Shown: positions 1 to 5,691 of the stretch, in pieces
Layout of the letters: each line of letters opens with the position of its first letter
How positions within the stretch are numbered: position 1 is the first letter of the stretch
Source: Anaerolineae bacterium
GTDB lineage: Bacteria; Chloroflexota; Anaerolineae; 4572-78; NAK82
Direction of reading: 5' to 3'
Length of the DNA: 6,721 nucleotides
Assembly (NCBI GenBank): GCA_030598425.1
Contig: JAUVPY010000150.1
Coordinates: forward strand, 1 to 6,721
Position numbers and translations under genes: made by a program
The notes under the pieces: generated by a model
What the model saw: only the letters and a program-made list of their open reading frames with translations
Databases searched by the model: none
Told to the model about the DNA's origin: nothing

Positions 1-83
1 AATGTCGTCTTCCCGTGGTCCACGTGCCCTATCGTCCCCACGTTCACGTGCGGCTTGTCTCGTACAAATTTCTCCTTCGCCAT
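1..83 (-). CDS. tuf: Elongation factor Tu, N-terminal 27 codons (partial, runs off the window)
   Basis: EF-Tu is the GTPase that carries aminoacyl-tRNA to the ribosomal A site in the cytoplasm. The visible 27 residues match the highly conserved start of the family: a basic MAKEKF-type N-terminus, then [10 protein letters not shown], then the P-loop GHVDHGKT at residues 19-26. The gene continues beyond position 1, so domains 1-3 are not seen. The ATG at 81-83 is well supported by a perfect AAGGAGGA Shine-Dalgarno sequence (complement of 92-99) 8 nt upstream. It lies 68 nt downstream of tRNA-Thr with no good promoter between them, so it is probably cotranscribed with the two tRNAs from the promoter at 359-387. 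This recalls the tRNA-tufB operon of E. coli. Identification is very secure; whether this is the only tuf copy cannot be told. Confidence 0.97.
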   Translation of the reverse strand, partial: MAKEKFVRDKPHVNVGTIGHVDHGKTT

Positions 84-114
84 TGCTGCTGTCCTCCTTA
101 CCAGTTAGCAACGT

Positions 115-128
115 GCGCTCATTAGCGC
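115..128 (-). other. Small hairpin in the tRNA-Thr/tuf spacer
   Basis: GCGCT and AGCGC form a 5-bp stem around a 4-nt loop in the 68-nt spacer between tRNA-Thr and tuf. It has no following U-tract, so it is not a terminator. It could be a processing site where the tRNAs are separated from the tuf mRNA, but that is a guess from its position. Confidence 0.25.
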
Positions 129-151
129 GGTGAATAAGAAAGTTAATGCGA

Positions 152-224
152 AGCCCTCGACCGGACTTGAACCGGTGACCCCGTTCTTACCAAGAACGTG
201 CTCTACCGTCTGAGCTACGAGGGC
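152..224 (-). tRNA. tRNA-Thr (anticodon GGT)
   Basis: The minus strand folds as a complete 73-nt class I tRNA. The acceptor stem is GCCCTCG/CGAGGGC, the D stem GCTC/GAGC with loop AGACGGTA, and the anticodon stem CGTTC/GAACG. The anticodon loop is TTGGTAA, giving anticodon GGT (complement of 189-191). The T arm is ACCGG/CCGGT with loop TTCAAGT. The discriminator base reads T at 152, and the following bases are not CCA, so CCA would be added after transcription. It lies 6 nt from tRNA-Tyr and 68 nt before tuf, consistent with one polycistronic transcript. It reads ACC and ACU threonine codons. Confidence 0.97.
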
Positions 225-230
225 AATAGG

Positions 231-312
231 TGGGCGGGGGCGGATTTGAACCACCGAAGCGTAACGCAGCTGATTTACAGTCAGCCCCCTTTGGCCACTT
301 GGGTACCCGCCC
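231..312 (-). tRNA. tRNA-Tyr (anticodon GTA)
   Basis: The minus strand folds as an 82-nt class II tRNA. The acceptor stem is GGGCGGG/CCCGCCC with an A discriminator at 231. The anticodon stem is GCTGA/TCAGC with loop CTGTAAA, giving anticodon GTA (complement of 276-278). A 13-nt variable arm can form a GCG/CGC stem, as expected for bacterial tRNA-Tyr, and the T loop is TTCAAAT. After the discriminator the DNA reads CCT, so a full CCA end is not encoded. It is the first gene of the tRNA-Tyr, tRNA-Thr, tuf unit, about 40 nt after the predicted transcription start. Confidence 0.97.
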
Positions 313-324
313 TCTATATTTCAA

Positions 325-345
325 ACAGCCAGGCTAGCTGGCCGT
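325..345 (-). other. Hairpin in the short leader before tRNA-Tyr
   Basis: On the minus strand ACGGCCAG and CTGGCTGT pair over 8 positions (one G-T wobble) around loop CTAGC. It sits between the predicted start site (about 352) and the mature tRNA-Tyr 5' end (312), with no U-tract after it. A leader fold for tRNA 5' processing or transcript stability is possible; no function is shown by sequence. Confidence 0.35.
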
Positions 346-358
346 TGCGCGATTGACA

Positions 359-387
359 AGTATACTGATAACATTTAAAAAAGTCAA
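359..387 (-). promoter_or_regulatory. Sigma-70-type promoter of the tRNA-Tyr/tRNA-Thr/tuf operon
   Basis: On the minus strand, TTGACT (complement of 382-387) and TATACT (complement of 359-364) are separated by exactly 17 bp, mostly A/T. Both hexamers are one mismatch from consensus. The -35 box starts 1 bp after the rlmB stop codon. No terminator separates rlmB from this promoter, so the tRNAs and tuf may also receive read-through from the yacL-cysS-rlmB operon. A strong dedicated promoter fits the high demand for tRNA and EF-Tu. Confidence 0.85.
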
Positions 388-388
388 A

Positions 389-1135
389 TCATTCGACGGA
401 AAATCTGCGGGCAGCTAGAAGAGCGTAAAGCGCGATGCCACCGGCGACGGACGCGTTCAGTGACTCGATCTGGCCACGCATTGGCAACTGGACTAGCAAA
501 TCACAAGTGTCACGCACCAGCCGACTCAGGCCCCGATCTTCGGCTCCGACTACCAGGACCACTGGTAGATTCAGGTCAACCTGGTGATAGAGCTGCGCAT
601 CTGGGTGACTTACCAGCCCAACCACCCAAAGACCTTTAGTCTTTAGGGCCTTGAGTGTCTGGGCCAGGTTGGTAACCTGGGCGACCCGTAGATGTTCGCT
701 ACCCCCGGCTGACGCACTGACTACGGCGGGGGTGACTTCCGCCGCTCGCCGGTGGGGAATAACAGCTCCGTGGGTGCCGACGACCTCAGCGGTGCGCAAC
801 AACGCCCCCAGATTGTGTGGGTCTTGCAGATGATCCAAGGCCAGGATGAAGGGTTGCTCCGCCAGTTTACGCGCCCGCCGTAGAATATCCGGGACTTCAA
901 CGTATGGGTAGCCAGCCACTTCGAGCGCTACGCCTTGGTTCACCTTGGCGATGCCGTCGAGTCGCGGTCGAGGAACGTGTTTCAGCGGTATTTTCAGGTC
1001 CGCAGCCAGATCTAATATCTCGGCGATGACACCCTTTTCGCCAACGCCTTCGGCCAGAACCAACTTGTGAATATGGCGACGCCGGGCGCGCAGGCACTCG
1101 CGAACCGGCTGACGCCCGTAAAGGATTTCTATCAC
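389..1135 (-). CDS. rlmB: 23S rRNA (guanosine-2'-O-)-methyltransferase RlmB (TrmH/SpoU family)
   Basis: This 248-residue protein is a SpoU-family methyltransferase that uses S-adenosylmethionine. The E. coli orthologue makes Gm2251 in the 23S rRNA P loop. The N-terminal substrate-binding part begins with the typical ILYGRQPV (residues 4-11). The C-terminal SPOUT knot domain carries all three motifs: motif 1 around residues 101-117 with N108 and R114, motif 2 VVGAEDRGLS (195-204, E199), and motif 3 around 217-239 (LPMRGQIESLNASVAGG) with N227. Length is normal for the family. The start is GTG at 1133-1135, overlapping the cysS TGA as GTGA. There is no good Shine-Dalgarno sequence before it, so translation is probably coupled to cysS. 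The cysS-rlmB pairing matches many Gram-positive genomes, though the mrnC gene often found between them is absent. Exact rRNA target is inferred from family and synteny. Confidence 0.93.
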   Translation of the reverse strand: MIEILYGRQPVRECLRARRRHIHKLVLAEGVGEKGVIAEILDLAADLKIPLKHVPRPRLDGIAKVNQGVALEVAGYPYVEVPDILRRARKLAEQPFILALDHLQDPHNLGALLRTAEVVGTHGAVIPHRRAAEVTPAVVSASAGGSEHLRVAQVTNLAQTLKALKTKGLWVVGLVSHPDAQLYHQVDLNLPVVLVVGAEDRGLSRLVRDTCDLLVQLPMRGQIESLNASVAGGIALYALLAARRFSVE

Positions 1136-2589
1136 CGCTTCAACCGCCAGGTTGTCCCCTCCGGTCGATCTTCCATCAAAACACCGATTTCAACCAGCCT
1201 GTTTCTGATGGCGTCGGCCGTGGTCCAATCTTTGCGAACACGCGCCTCTGCCCGCAAATCGGCAATTAACTGTATCAACTCGTCCTCAAGACCAGCGCTT
1301 CCGGAGGTCTCCAATTGGTCAGGGATGATGCCCAAGATATCGTTACCTAACTCGCGATATAGATCGTCGATAGCCTTGAGTGTGCCACCGCTGACAGGTT
1401 GCCCCTCATTTAGCAGACTGTTGACATCCTTATTGAAATCAAAGAGTACCGCCAGGGCCTGCGGCGTGTTAAAGTCATCATCCATCGCAGCCAGGAAGCG
1501 CACCCTATGTTGTTGGATGACGGCCAAGAAGGCCTCGTCTGGCGGCTCACCACGATCGGCGCCAACCAACTTCTGGCGGGTCAGATTCACCGCGCCGACG
1601 AGACGTTCGTACCCCTTGCTGGCGGCTTCCAGCGCCGCCTCGGTGAAGTCCGTGGGCGAGCGATAATGGCTGTTCAGGATAAAAAAGCGAATAGTCATCG
1701 GGCTGTGGCGTGATAGGGCATCCTTGATCGTGGTGTAGTTACCCAGGCTTTTCCCCATCTTGATGCCATCCACCGTAACCATATTGTTTAACACCCAATA
1801 GCGAGCGAATTCCACGTCGTAGGCGGCCTCGCTCTGGGCGATTTCGCTCTCGTTGTGGGGAAAGATGTTTTCCAGGCCCCCGCCGTGAATGTCGAACGGC
1901 AGGCCCAGATATTTCTTAGACATCACCGAGCACTCAGCATGCCAGCCGGGGAATCCCTCACCCCAGGAGCTGTTCCAGCGCATTATGTGACCGGGTGTAG
2001 CGGCTCTCCACACCGCGAAGTCCCGTGGATCGCGTTTTTCGGGATTTACGTCCAGACGTGCGCCCTCCTCCAGATCCTCGATTTTACGGCCCGATAGCTT
2101 ACCGTAGCTCGGCCAGTCCTTCACTGAGAAAAACACTGACCCATTGCTCTCGTAGGCGAATCCCTTGTCGATGAGAATCTCTGCCAACTCAATCTGCTCG
2201 GGCACGTGTCCACTGGCGCGAGGAGAGATATCAGGCCGGAGCACATTGAGGGCATCCATGTCCTCGAAATAGGAGCGCGTATAGTACTCTACGATCTCCA
2301 TCGGCTCAAGGCGCTCACTTCTCGCCTGCGCGGCAACCTTGTCCTCGCCTGCATCGGCATCGTCCGTAAGGTGGCCCACGTCGGTGATGTTCTGCACGTA
2401 ACGAACCCGATACCCCAGGTACTCCAGGTAGCGGCGCAGTATATCAAAGGCGATGTACGCTTTCGCATGCCCAATGTGAGCGTGTCCATAGACAGTCGGG
2501 CCACAGACATACATACCCACGAACCCTTCGTGGACGGGGACAAAATCTTCCTTCATTCGGGTAAGGTAGTTATGGACCCGTAAAGACAT
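1132..2589 (-). CDS. cysS: Cysteinyl-tRNA synthetase
   Basis: A class I aminoacyl-tRNA synthetase of 485 residues that charges tRNA-Cys with cysteine in the cytoplasm. The Rossmann fold shows [19 protein letters not shown] (HIGH at 38-41) and the second signature KMGKS at 277-281, where the usual KMSKS serine is glycine. Zinc ligands by alignment with the E. coli enzyme are C29, C220 (in WHAECS), H245 and E249. The last two lie in FPHNESE, where most family members have FPHHENE; both ligand positions are kept. The region DFAVWRAA (190-197) and the helical anticodon-binding C-terminus are normal, as is length. The ATG at 2587-2589 has a GAGGT Shine-Dalgarno sequence 6 nt upstream, inside the last codons of yacL. 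It is the middle gene of a yacL-cysS-rlmB operon. Identification is very secure. Confidence 0.97.
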   Translation of the reverse strand: MSLRVHNYLTRMKEDFVPVHEGFVGMYVCGPTVYGHAHIGHAKAYIAFDILRRYLEYLGYRVRYVQNITDVGHLTDDADAGEDKVAAQARSERLEPMEIVEYYTRSYFEDMDALNVLRPDISPRASGHVPEQIELAEILIDKGFAYESNGSVFFSVKDWPSYGKLSGRKIEDLEEGARLDVNPEKRDPRDFAVWRAATPGHIMRWNSSWGEGFPGWHAECSVMSKKYLGLPFDIHGGGLENIFPHNESEIAQSEAAYDVEFARYWVLNNMVTVDGIKMGKSLGNYTTIKDALSRHSPMTIRFFILNSHYRSPTDFTEAALEAASKGYERLVGAVNLTRQKLVGADRGEPPDEAFLAVIQQHRVRFLAAMDDDFNTPQALAVLFDFNKDVNSLLNEGQPVSGGTLKAIDDLYRELGNDILGIIPDQLETSGSAGLEDELIQLIADLRAEARVRKDWTTADAIRNRLVEIGVLMEDRPEGTTWRLKR

Positions 2590-2593
2590 AATG

Positions 2594-3643
2594 CTACCTC
2601 GGAGAATTCTGGGGCTGAGCGAAGATCATCCGGCCGGCCGCTGTCTGTAGAACTTTGGTCACCGTCGCATCGATGGTGCGGTTAATGTGACGTCTGCCGT
2701 TTTCCACAACGACCATTGTGCCGTCGTCCAAATACCCGACACCTTGACCGGCCTCTTTGCCCTCCTGGATGATAAGCACCTGCATCGTTTCGCCGGGCAG
2801 AAAAATAACTTTGACTGCATTGGCAAGCTCGTTAACGTTTAGCACCATCACGCCCTGTAATTCAGCCACCCGGTTCAGATTATAATCGTTGGTGATAATG
2901 GGACAGTGAAGCTGTTTGGCCAACATGACCAGCTTATCGTCTACCTCACGCACTTCGTTCATGTCCATGTCAGTGATTCGGATGGGCACGACAGATTCTT
3001 TTTGAAGCTTGTTAAGCATATCCAGACCACGTCGCCCCCGGTTACGGCGCAGGGAATCGGATGAATCGGCGATGTGTTGCAGCTCGTTCAACACAAAACG
3101 TGGCACCAGCATAGTCTCGCCTATGAAACCGGTGCGGCTGACATCTGCAATACGACCATCGATGATCACGCTGGTGTCGAGCAGCACCACATCGCCTTTA
3201 CGTGCCTTATTCGAACGGAAGCCACTCTCACGCACAAAGCGGGCGCCCACCTGGAAGATATCTTGTTGACGCATTACCATTACCCCCATCCCCAGGTAAC
3301 CAAAGACGACGCTGGCAACGAAGGGAAGGACGTCGCCGAGAGGTGGCGGCAGGTTCGACAGGGCGGGGGTAAGGAGGGCCGCCACGGCCAAGCCGATGAC
3401 TAATCCGATGGTTGCCGCGATAAGTTGGGTTGCCGGCATCCGTTGAATACGATTACGTATCCACCTAAAAGGGCGGGTCGTAAGCCAGGGGGTGATCACC
3501 AACCCCAAGGCCGCACCGGCCAGCGTAAGCGCAGAAATGACCCGTACATCGGTCCAGCCCCCACCCAAGTATAAGCCCAGCCTGAAGCAGACGACTGCCA
3601 TTACTACCATACCGATCAAGCGAAAAACGAATTCAACACTCAT
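2594..3643 (-). CDS. yacL: YacL-type membrane protein with PIN and TRAM domains (putative membrane-anchored RNase)
   Basis: The 349-residue product has about four hydrophobic segments (residues roughly 5-27, 34-53, 71-93, 103-124), then a cytoplasmic PIN nuclease domain. The PIN domain shows LLDTSVIIDGRI (D156 and D162), E187 in VLNELQ, D235/D236, and D253 in TNDYNLN, so its acidic metal-binding set looks intact. A C-terminal TRAM-like RNA-binding segment covers about 280-343. This order matches B. subtilis YacL, which is encoded in the clpC-radA-disA-yacL-cysS region; cellular substrates of the family are poorly defined. I chose ATG 3641-3643 because the first membrane helix follows at once and AAAGGA lies 11 nt upstream. 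The frame stays open to an ATG at 3773-3775 (44 extra residues), but that extension is not membrane-like. The stop is 4 nt from the cysS start. Confidence 0.88.
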   Translation of the reverse strand: MSVEFVFRLIGMVVMAVVCFRLGLYLGGGWTDVRVISALTLAGAALGLVITPWLTTRPFRWIRNRIQRMPATQLIAATIGLVIGLAVAALLTPALSNLPPPLGDVLPFVASVVFGYLGMGVMVMRQQDIFQVGARFVRESGFRSNKARKGDVVLLDTSVIIDGRIADVSRTGFIGETMLVPRFVLNELQHIADSSDSLRRNRGRRGLDMLNKLQKESVVPIRITDMDMNEVREVDDKLVMLAKQLHCPIITNDYNLNRVAELQGVMVLNVNELANAVKVIFLPGETMQVLIIQEGKEAGQGVGYLDDGTMVVVENGRRHINRTIDATVTKVLQTAAGRMIFAQPQNSPR

Positions 3644-3935
3644 GATTGCATAAATCCTTTGCCTGCACTCTGGCAAAACATGGGTCGCCGATACCTGAGA
3701 CGAGAGATCCCCTTCTAAGACAAATTTGAGTGTACCGTATGGTACACCCATTGATGAAGCGCTGGGATGTTTCACAAGAAGGCCCAGAAACTCAAAAAAC
3801 TCTCAGCATTTCTAATTTGTGATGTCCCGCCGGTACTGGGTCAAGGCGACAAAGTTATAAAGTTTCAGCGGCGGAAGGAGCCTAGGAGGGGGAAAAAAGA
3901 AAATATAAGTCCCAAGAAATAAGGTATTCCGTCGC
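3644..3935 (-). other. Long untranslated leader of the yacL-cysS-rlmB operon
   Basis: From the predicted start site near 3935 to the yacL ATG there are about 290 nt without a convincing gene. The RNA would contain a 20-nt all-pyrimidine run (complement of 3884-3903), a 7-bp hairpin at 3730-3747, and the yacL Shine-Dalgarno AAAGGA at 3655-3660. I looked for a T-box specifier/antiterminator layout, since cysS is downstream, and did not find one. No known riboswitch is recognised. An 85-codon frame covering 3812-4069 spans the promoter itself and does not look like protein. Confidence 0.5.
3730..3747 (-). repeat. Short perfect inverted repeat in the yacL leader
   Basis: GTGTACC and GGTACAC form a perfect 7-bp inverted repeat around four bases (GTAT on the plus strand). 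It could be a leader hairpin or a dimeric-regulator binding site about 190 bp downstream of the promoter start. It is followed by no U-tract on the minus strand, so it is not a terminator. Confidence 0.45.
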
Positions 3936-3941
3936 TGATTA

Positions 3942-3970
3942 ATCTTAACACAATCTAACCCAAAAGTCAA
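3942..3970 (-). promoter_or_regulatory. Sigma-70-type promoter upstream of yacL-cysS-rlmB
   Basis: On the minus strand TTGACT (complement of 3965-3970) and TAAGAT (complement of 3942-3947) are spaced by exactly 17 bp in an A/T-rich stretch. The predicted start is near 3935. It lies in the 409-bp gap after radA and is the only convincing promoter before yacL, so it likely drives yacL, cysS and rlmB together. Confidence 0.8.
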
Positions 3971-4012
3971 AGCATTCTCAGCGCAGGGTCCATCCCGAGT
4001 TTCAGGGCAAGC

Positions 4013-4039
4013 CCCCAGCGGTTCCAAAAACCCCTGGGG
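4013..4039 (-). other. Stable hairpin just after radA, possible atypical terminator
   Basis: Fourteen bases after the radA stop, the minus strand can form CCCCAG/CTGGGG (6 bp), a 1x1 G-G mismatch, then GGTT/AACC (4 bp) around a TTTGG loop. The position suits the end of the radA transcript, but no U-tract follows (next bases GCTTGCCC), so intrinsic termination is doubtful. It may protect the radA mRNA 3' end or act with a termination factor. Confidence 0.4.
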
Positions 4040-4052
4040 TCTGACAGACTCC

Positions 4053-5426
4053 TCAAGCAACCAGGGCAATCTCTAACGTTTGGGCCAGCGAGTGGGCACT
4101 GAGAATCTCAACTCCCGGCAATTGTATTTTGTCCAATTGGCGTGATTGCGGCACCAGGCAGCGATCAAATCCCAGTTTGGCTGCCTCTTTCAGCCTGGTT
4201 TCAAGCTGACTTACCGCCCGTAACTCACCTGACAAGCCGACTTCTCCAACAATGGCCAGATCGCCCGCTACGGGCACGTCGCGGAAACTAGAGGCGATGG
4301 CGCAGGCAACAGCAAGATCGGCGGCTGGTTCCCCAACACGCAGGCCGCCGACGACGTTCACAAACACGTCTTGGTCGCTTAGCCGCACGCCTACCCGCTT
4401 ACTCAAGACCGCGATCAGTAGAAGCAGGCGGTTGAAATCAATACCGTTGGCCGTACGCCGAGGGTTCCCGAAGCTGGTCGTGCTGCTTAAGGCCTGGATC
4501 TCAATCAACAGTGGGCGTGTTCCCTCTAGAGTGACAGCAATCGCCGAGCCAGCGGCGTTTAGAAGACGTTCGGCCAAAAAGGCCTCACTGGGGTTGGCAA
4601 CCTCGGTCATCCCCACGTCTCTCATCTCGAAGACACCGACCTCGTTGGAGGCACCAAACCGGTTTTTGACACAGCGCAACAGGCGGTAGGCGTGAAAACG
4701 ATCACCCTCCAGGTAAAGCACCGTATCTACGATGTGCTCCAGTACCCGCGGTCCGGCGATGGCGCCAGCTTTCGTGACGTGCCCAATGAGAAAGACTGGA
4801 ATGCCGCGCCCCTTGGCAACTTGCATCAACCGCGCGGCGCTCTCTCGCACCTGGCTGACTGAGCCAGCAGCCGAGTTCAGTTCATCCAGGTAGACGGTCT
4901 GAATGGAGTCGACCACCACCAGTCGAGGGTTGAGTTTATCAATATGACCCATGATGACGTCTACATTTGTCTCGGTCAATAGGTAGAGGCTGTCACCTGT
5001 CAGGCCCAGGCGTCCCGCCCGAAGCTTGATCTGCTGTGCGCTTTCCTCGCCAGATATGTAGAGTACAGGACCGTCAGCCGTGGCCAGCGCAGCCGATGCT
5101 TGCAGCAGTAGTGTGCTCTTGCCAATACCTGGGTCACCGCCGATGAGTACCAGCGAGCCGGGCACCAGTCCACCTCCCAGCACCCGATCGAACTCATCTA
5201 TTGCGAACGAGACACGTTTAAAACCATCGGCAACCACGTCGCGCAGTAGCTCCGGTTGGTTTTGTGTGCTAGACGTCAACGCCATCCTCTTGGCGCGCGA
5301 CGGCCTGGACTCGACAATGGTTTCAACCAATGAGTTCCACTCACCGCAGTCGGGGCAGCGGCCCATCCATTTAGCTTGGGCGCTGCCACATTGCTGACAG
5401 ACATAACGGGTCTGGGCCTTGGCCAA
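4053..5426 (-). CDS. radA: DNA repair protein RadA (Sms)
   Basis: RadA is a hexameric ATP-dependent DNA branch-migration helicase in the cytoplasm that processes recombination intermediates. The 457-residue protein has full family architecture. There is a four-cysteine zinc finger at C10, C13, C24 and C27. The RecA-like ATPase has Walker A GGDPGIGKST (96-105) and Walker B LVVVD ending at D173. The RadA signature KNRFG is at 254-258. A C-terminal Lon-protease-like domain runs from about 270 to the end; in RadA it serves as a DNA-binding scaffold and is not a protease. The start is TTG at 5424-5426, chosen because AGGAGG lies 7 nt upstream and the MAK...RYVCQQCG beginning is typical. No in-frame ATG lies nearby. 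It follows clpC as in many Gram-positive-like gene orders, but has its own promoters. The leader carries a small inserted element. Confidence 0.97.
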   Translation of the reverse strand: MAKAQTRYVCQQCGSAQAKWMGRCPDCGEWNSLVETIVESRPSRAKRMALTSSTQNQPELLRDVVADGFKRVSFAIDEFDRVLGGGLVPGSLVLIGGDPGIGKSTLLLQASAALATADGPVLYISGEESAQQIKLRAGRLGLTGDSLYLLTETNVDVIMGHIDKLNPRLVVVDSIQTVYLDELNSAAGSVSQVRESAARLMQVAKGRGIPVFLIGHVTKAGAIAGPRVLEHIVDTVLYLEGDRFHAYRLLRCVKNRFGASNEVGVFEMRDVGMTEVANPSEAFLAERLLNAAGSAIAVTLEGTRPLLIEIQALSSTTSFGNPRRTANGIDFNRLLLLIAVLSKRVGVRLSDQDVFVNVVGGLRVGEPAADLAVACAIASSFRDVPVAGDLAIVGEVGLSGELRAVSQLETRLKEAAKLGFDRCLVPQSRQLDKIQLPGVEILSAHSLAQTLEIALVA

Positions 5427-5433
5427 GTCTCAC

Positions 5434-5439
5434 CCTCCT
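5434..5439 (-). promoter_or_regulatory. Strong ribosome binding site for the radA TTG start
   Basis: AGGAGG on the minus strand ends 7 nt before the TTG codon. It fixes the rare TTG as the start; a GTG between them is out of frame. Confidence 0.85.
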
Positions 5440-5521
5440 CGGGTAGAATTAGACCGTGTTGACATTTTGTCCTTGTCCTCTGAGACTCCAGCGCAGAGTT
5501 TGATGATGTCTCTCTGGTGCT

Positions 5522-5530
5522 AAATCAAAT
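5522..5530. repeat. Left direct repeat (target-site duplication) of the small insertion
   Basis: AAATCAAAT directly abuts the left terminal inverted repeat and is repeated perfectly at 5621-5629. A 9-bp duplication touching both element ends is the expected trace of transposase-mediated insertion. Confidence 0.8.
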
Positions 5531-5620
5531 GGGTGTGTTTCACCTCAGTTGAGGCAGGAAGGTGCAACGCACTTCAAAGCAAGTGCGTTGCACCTGGTTC
5601 AACTCATTTGAAACGCACCC
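5531..5620. mobile_element. 90-bp palindromic MITE-like element in the radA leader
   Basis: The ends are GGGTGTGTTTCA (5531-5542) and TGAAACGCACCC (5609-5620), inverted repeats matching at 11 of 12 positions. Homology between the arms continues inward (TCAGTTGA against TGAGTTGA). It ends in a perfect 15-bp core stem at 5560-5574/5581-5595 around a 6-nt loop. Perfect 9-bp direct repeats flank it. There is no coding capacity, so movement would need a transposase encoded elsewhere. Nine-base duplications occur in several insertion-sequence families (for example IS4-type), but I cannot assign the ends to a family. Transcribed from P1, it would form a long hairpin in the radA 5' untranslated region. 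Alternative reading: a resident palindromic regulatory repeat, which would not explain the flanking direct repeats. Confidence 0.75.
5560..5595. repeat. Core hairpin of the inserted element (15-bp perfect stem, 6-nt loop)
   Basis: AGGTGCAACGCACTT and AAGTGCGTTGCACCT are exact reverse complements separated by CAAAGC. Each arm itself contains a smaller GTGC/GCAC palindrome. Neither side is followed by a T-run, so it is not a standard intrinsic terminator. Confidence 0.85.
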
Positions 5621-5634
5621 AAATCAAATGTCAA
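5606..5634 (-). promoter_or_regulatory. Possible second radA promoter (P2), part of it inside the inserted element
   Basis: On the minus strand a perfect TTGACA (complement of 5629-5634) is followed after 17 bp by TCAAAT (complement of 5606-5611), which matches the -10 consensus at 4 of 6 positions. The -35 box straddles the right direct repeat and native flank, while the -10 box lies in the right arm of the element. It is weaker than P1. Confidence 0.45.
5621..5629. repeat. Right direct repeat (target-site duplication) of the small insertion
   Basis: Second perfect copy of AAATCAAAT, immediately after the terminal CACCC of the palindromic element. See the left copy at 5522-5530. Confidence 0.8.
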
Positions 5635-5662
5635 CACTACCTAGTACAAATGTTCTATCTCT

Positions 5663-5691
5663 ATTCTACTTCACTTACGGATATGTGTCAA
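5663..5691 (-). promoter_or_regulatory. Main radA promoter P1 (sigma-70 type)
   Basis: On the minus strand a perfect TTGACA (complement of 5686-5691) and TAGAAT (complement of 5663-5668) are spaced by exactly 17 bp. The predicted start near 5656 gives a radA leader of about 230 nt that includes the whole inserted element. The promoter begins 6 bp after the clpC terminator hairpin, so radA is expected to be largely independent of clpC. Confidence 0.85.

Larger units (their letters stand above)
5456..5637. repeat. 12-bp perfect inverted repeat bracketing the radA leader and the inserted element
   Basis: GTGTTGACATTT at 5456-5467 recurs as its exact reverse complement AAATGTCAACAC at 5626-5637, 158 bp apart. 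In the P1 transcript the two arms could pair and enclose the palindromic element as a multi-branched fold ending about 16 nt upstream of the radA ribosome binding site. The right arm overlaps the right direct repeat of the element and the -35 box of P2. Without the insertion and one direct-repeat copy the arms would be 59 bp apart. It could also be two binding sites for one regulator. No target-site repeats flank it, so I do not call it a second mobile element. Confidence 0.5.

Noticed and set aside
1067..1666. 199-codon plus-strand open frame opposite cysS and rlmB
   Set aside because: It is an antisense shadow of two clearly identified genes, with serine/arginine-rich composition typical of reverse-frame reading.
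3644..3935. T-box riboswitch upstream of the operon containing cysS
   Set aside because: The conserved antiterminator bulge sequence (TGGNACC type in a GGGTGGNACCGCG context) and a terminator/antiterminator pair are not present; yacL also intervenes before cysS.
3812..4069. 85-codon minus-strand open frame between radA and yacL
   Set aside because: It overlaps the end of radA and the good promoter at 3942-3970, has low-complexity composition with no recognisable domain, and lacks a supporting ribosome binding site.
4252..4689. 145-codon plus-strand open frame opposite radA
   Set aside because: Antisense shadow of the conserved RadA C-terminal domain; composition is rich in Arg, Ser and Thr with no recognisable fold.
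5531..5620. Palindromic element as an intrinsic terminator or CRISPR-like repeat
   Set aside because: No T-run follows the stem on either strand, and there is only one unit with no spacers. The flanking direct repeats fit insertion better.
5456..5637. Outer 12-bp inverted repeat as the ends of a second, older mobile element
   Set aside because: No direct repeats flank the outer arms, so there is no sign of transposition at those ends.
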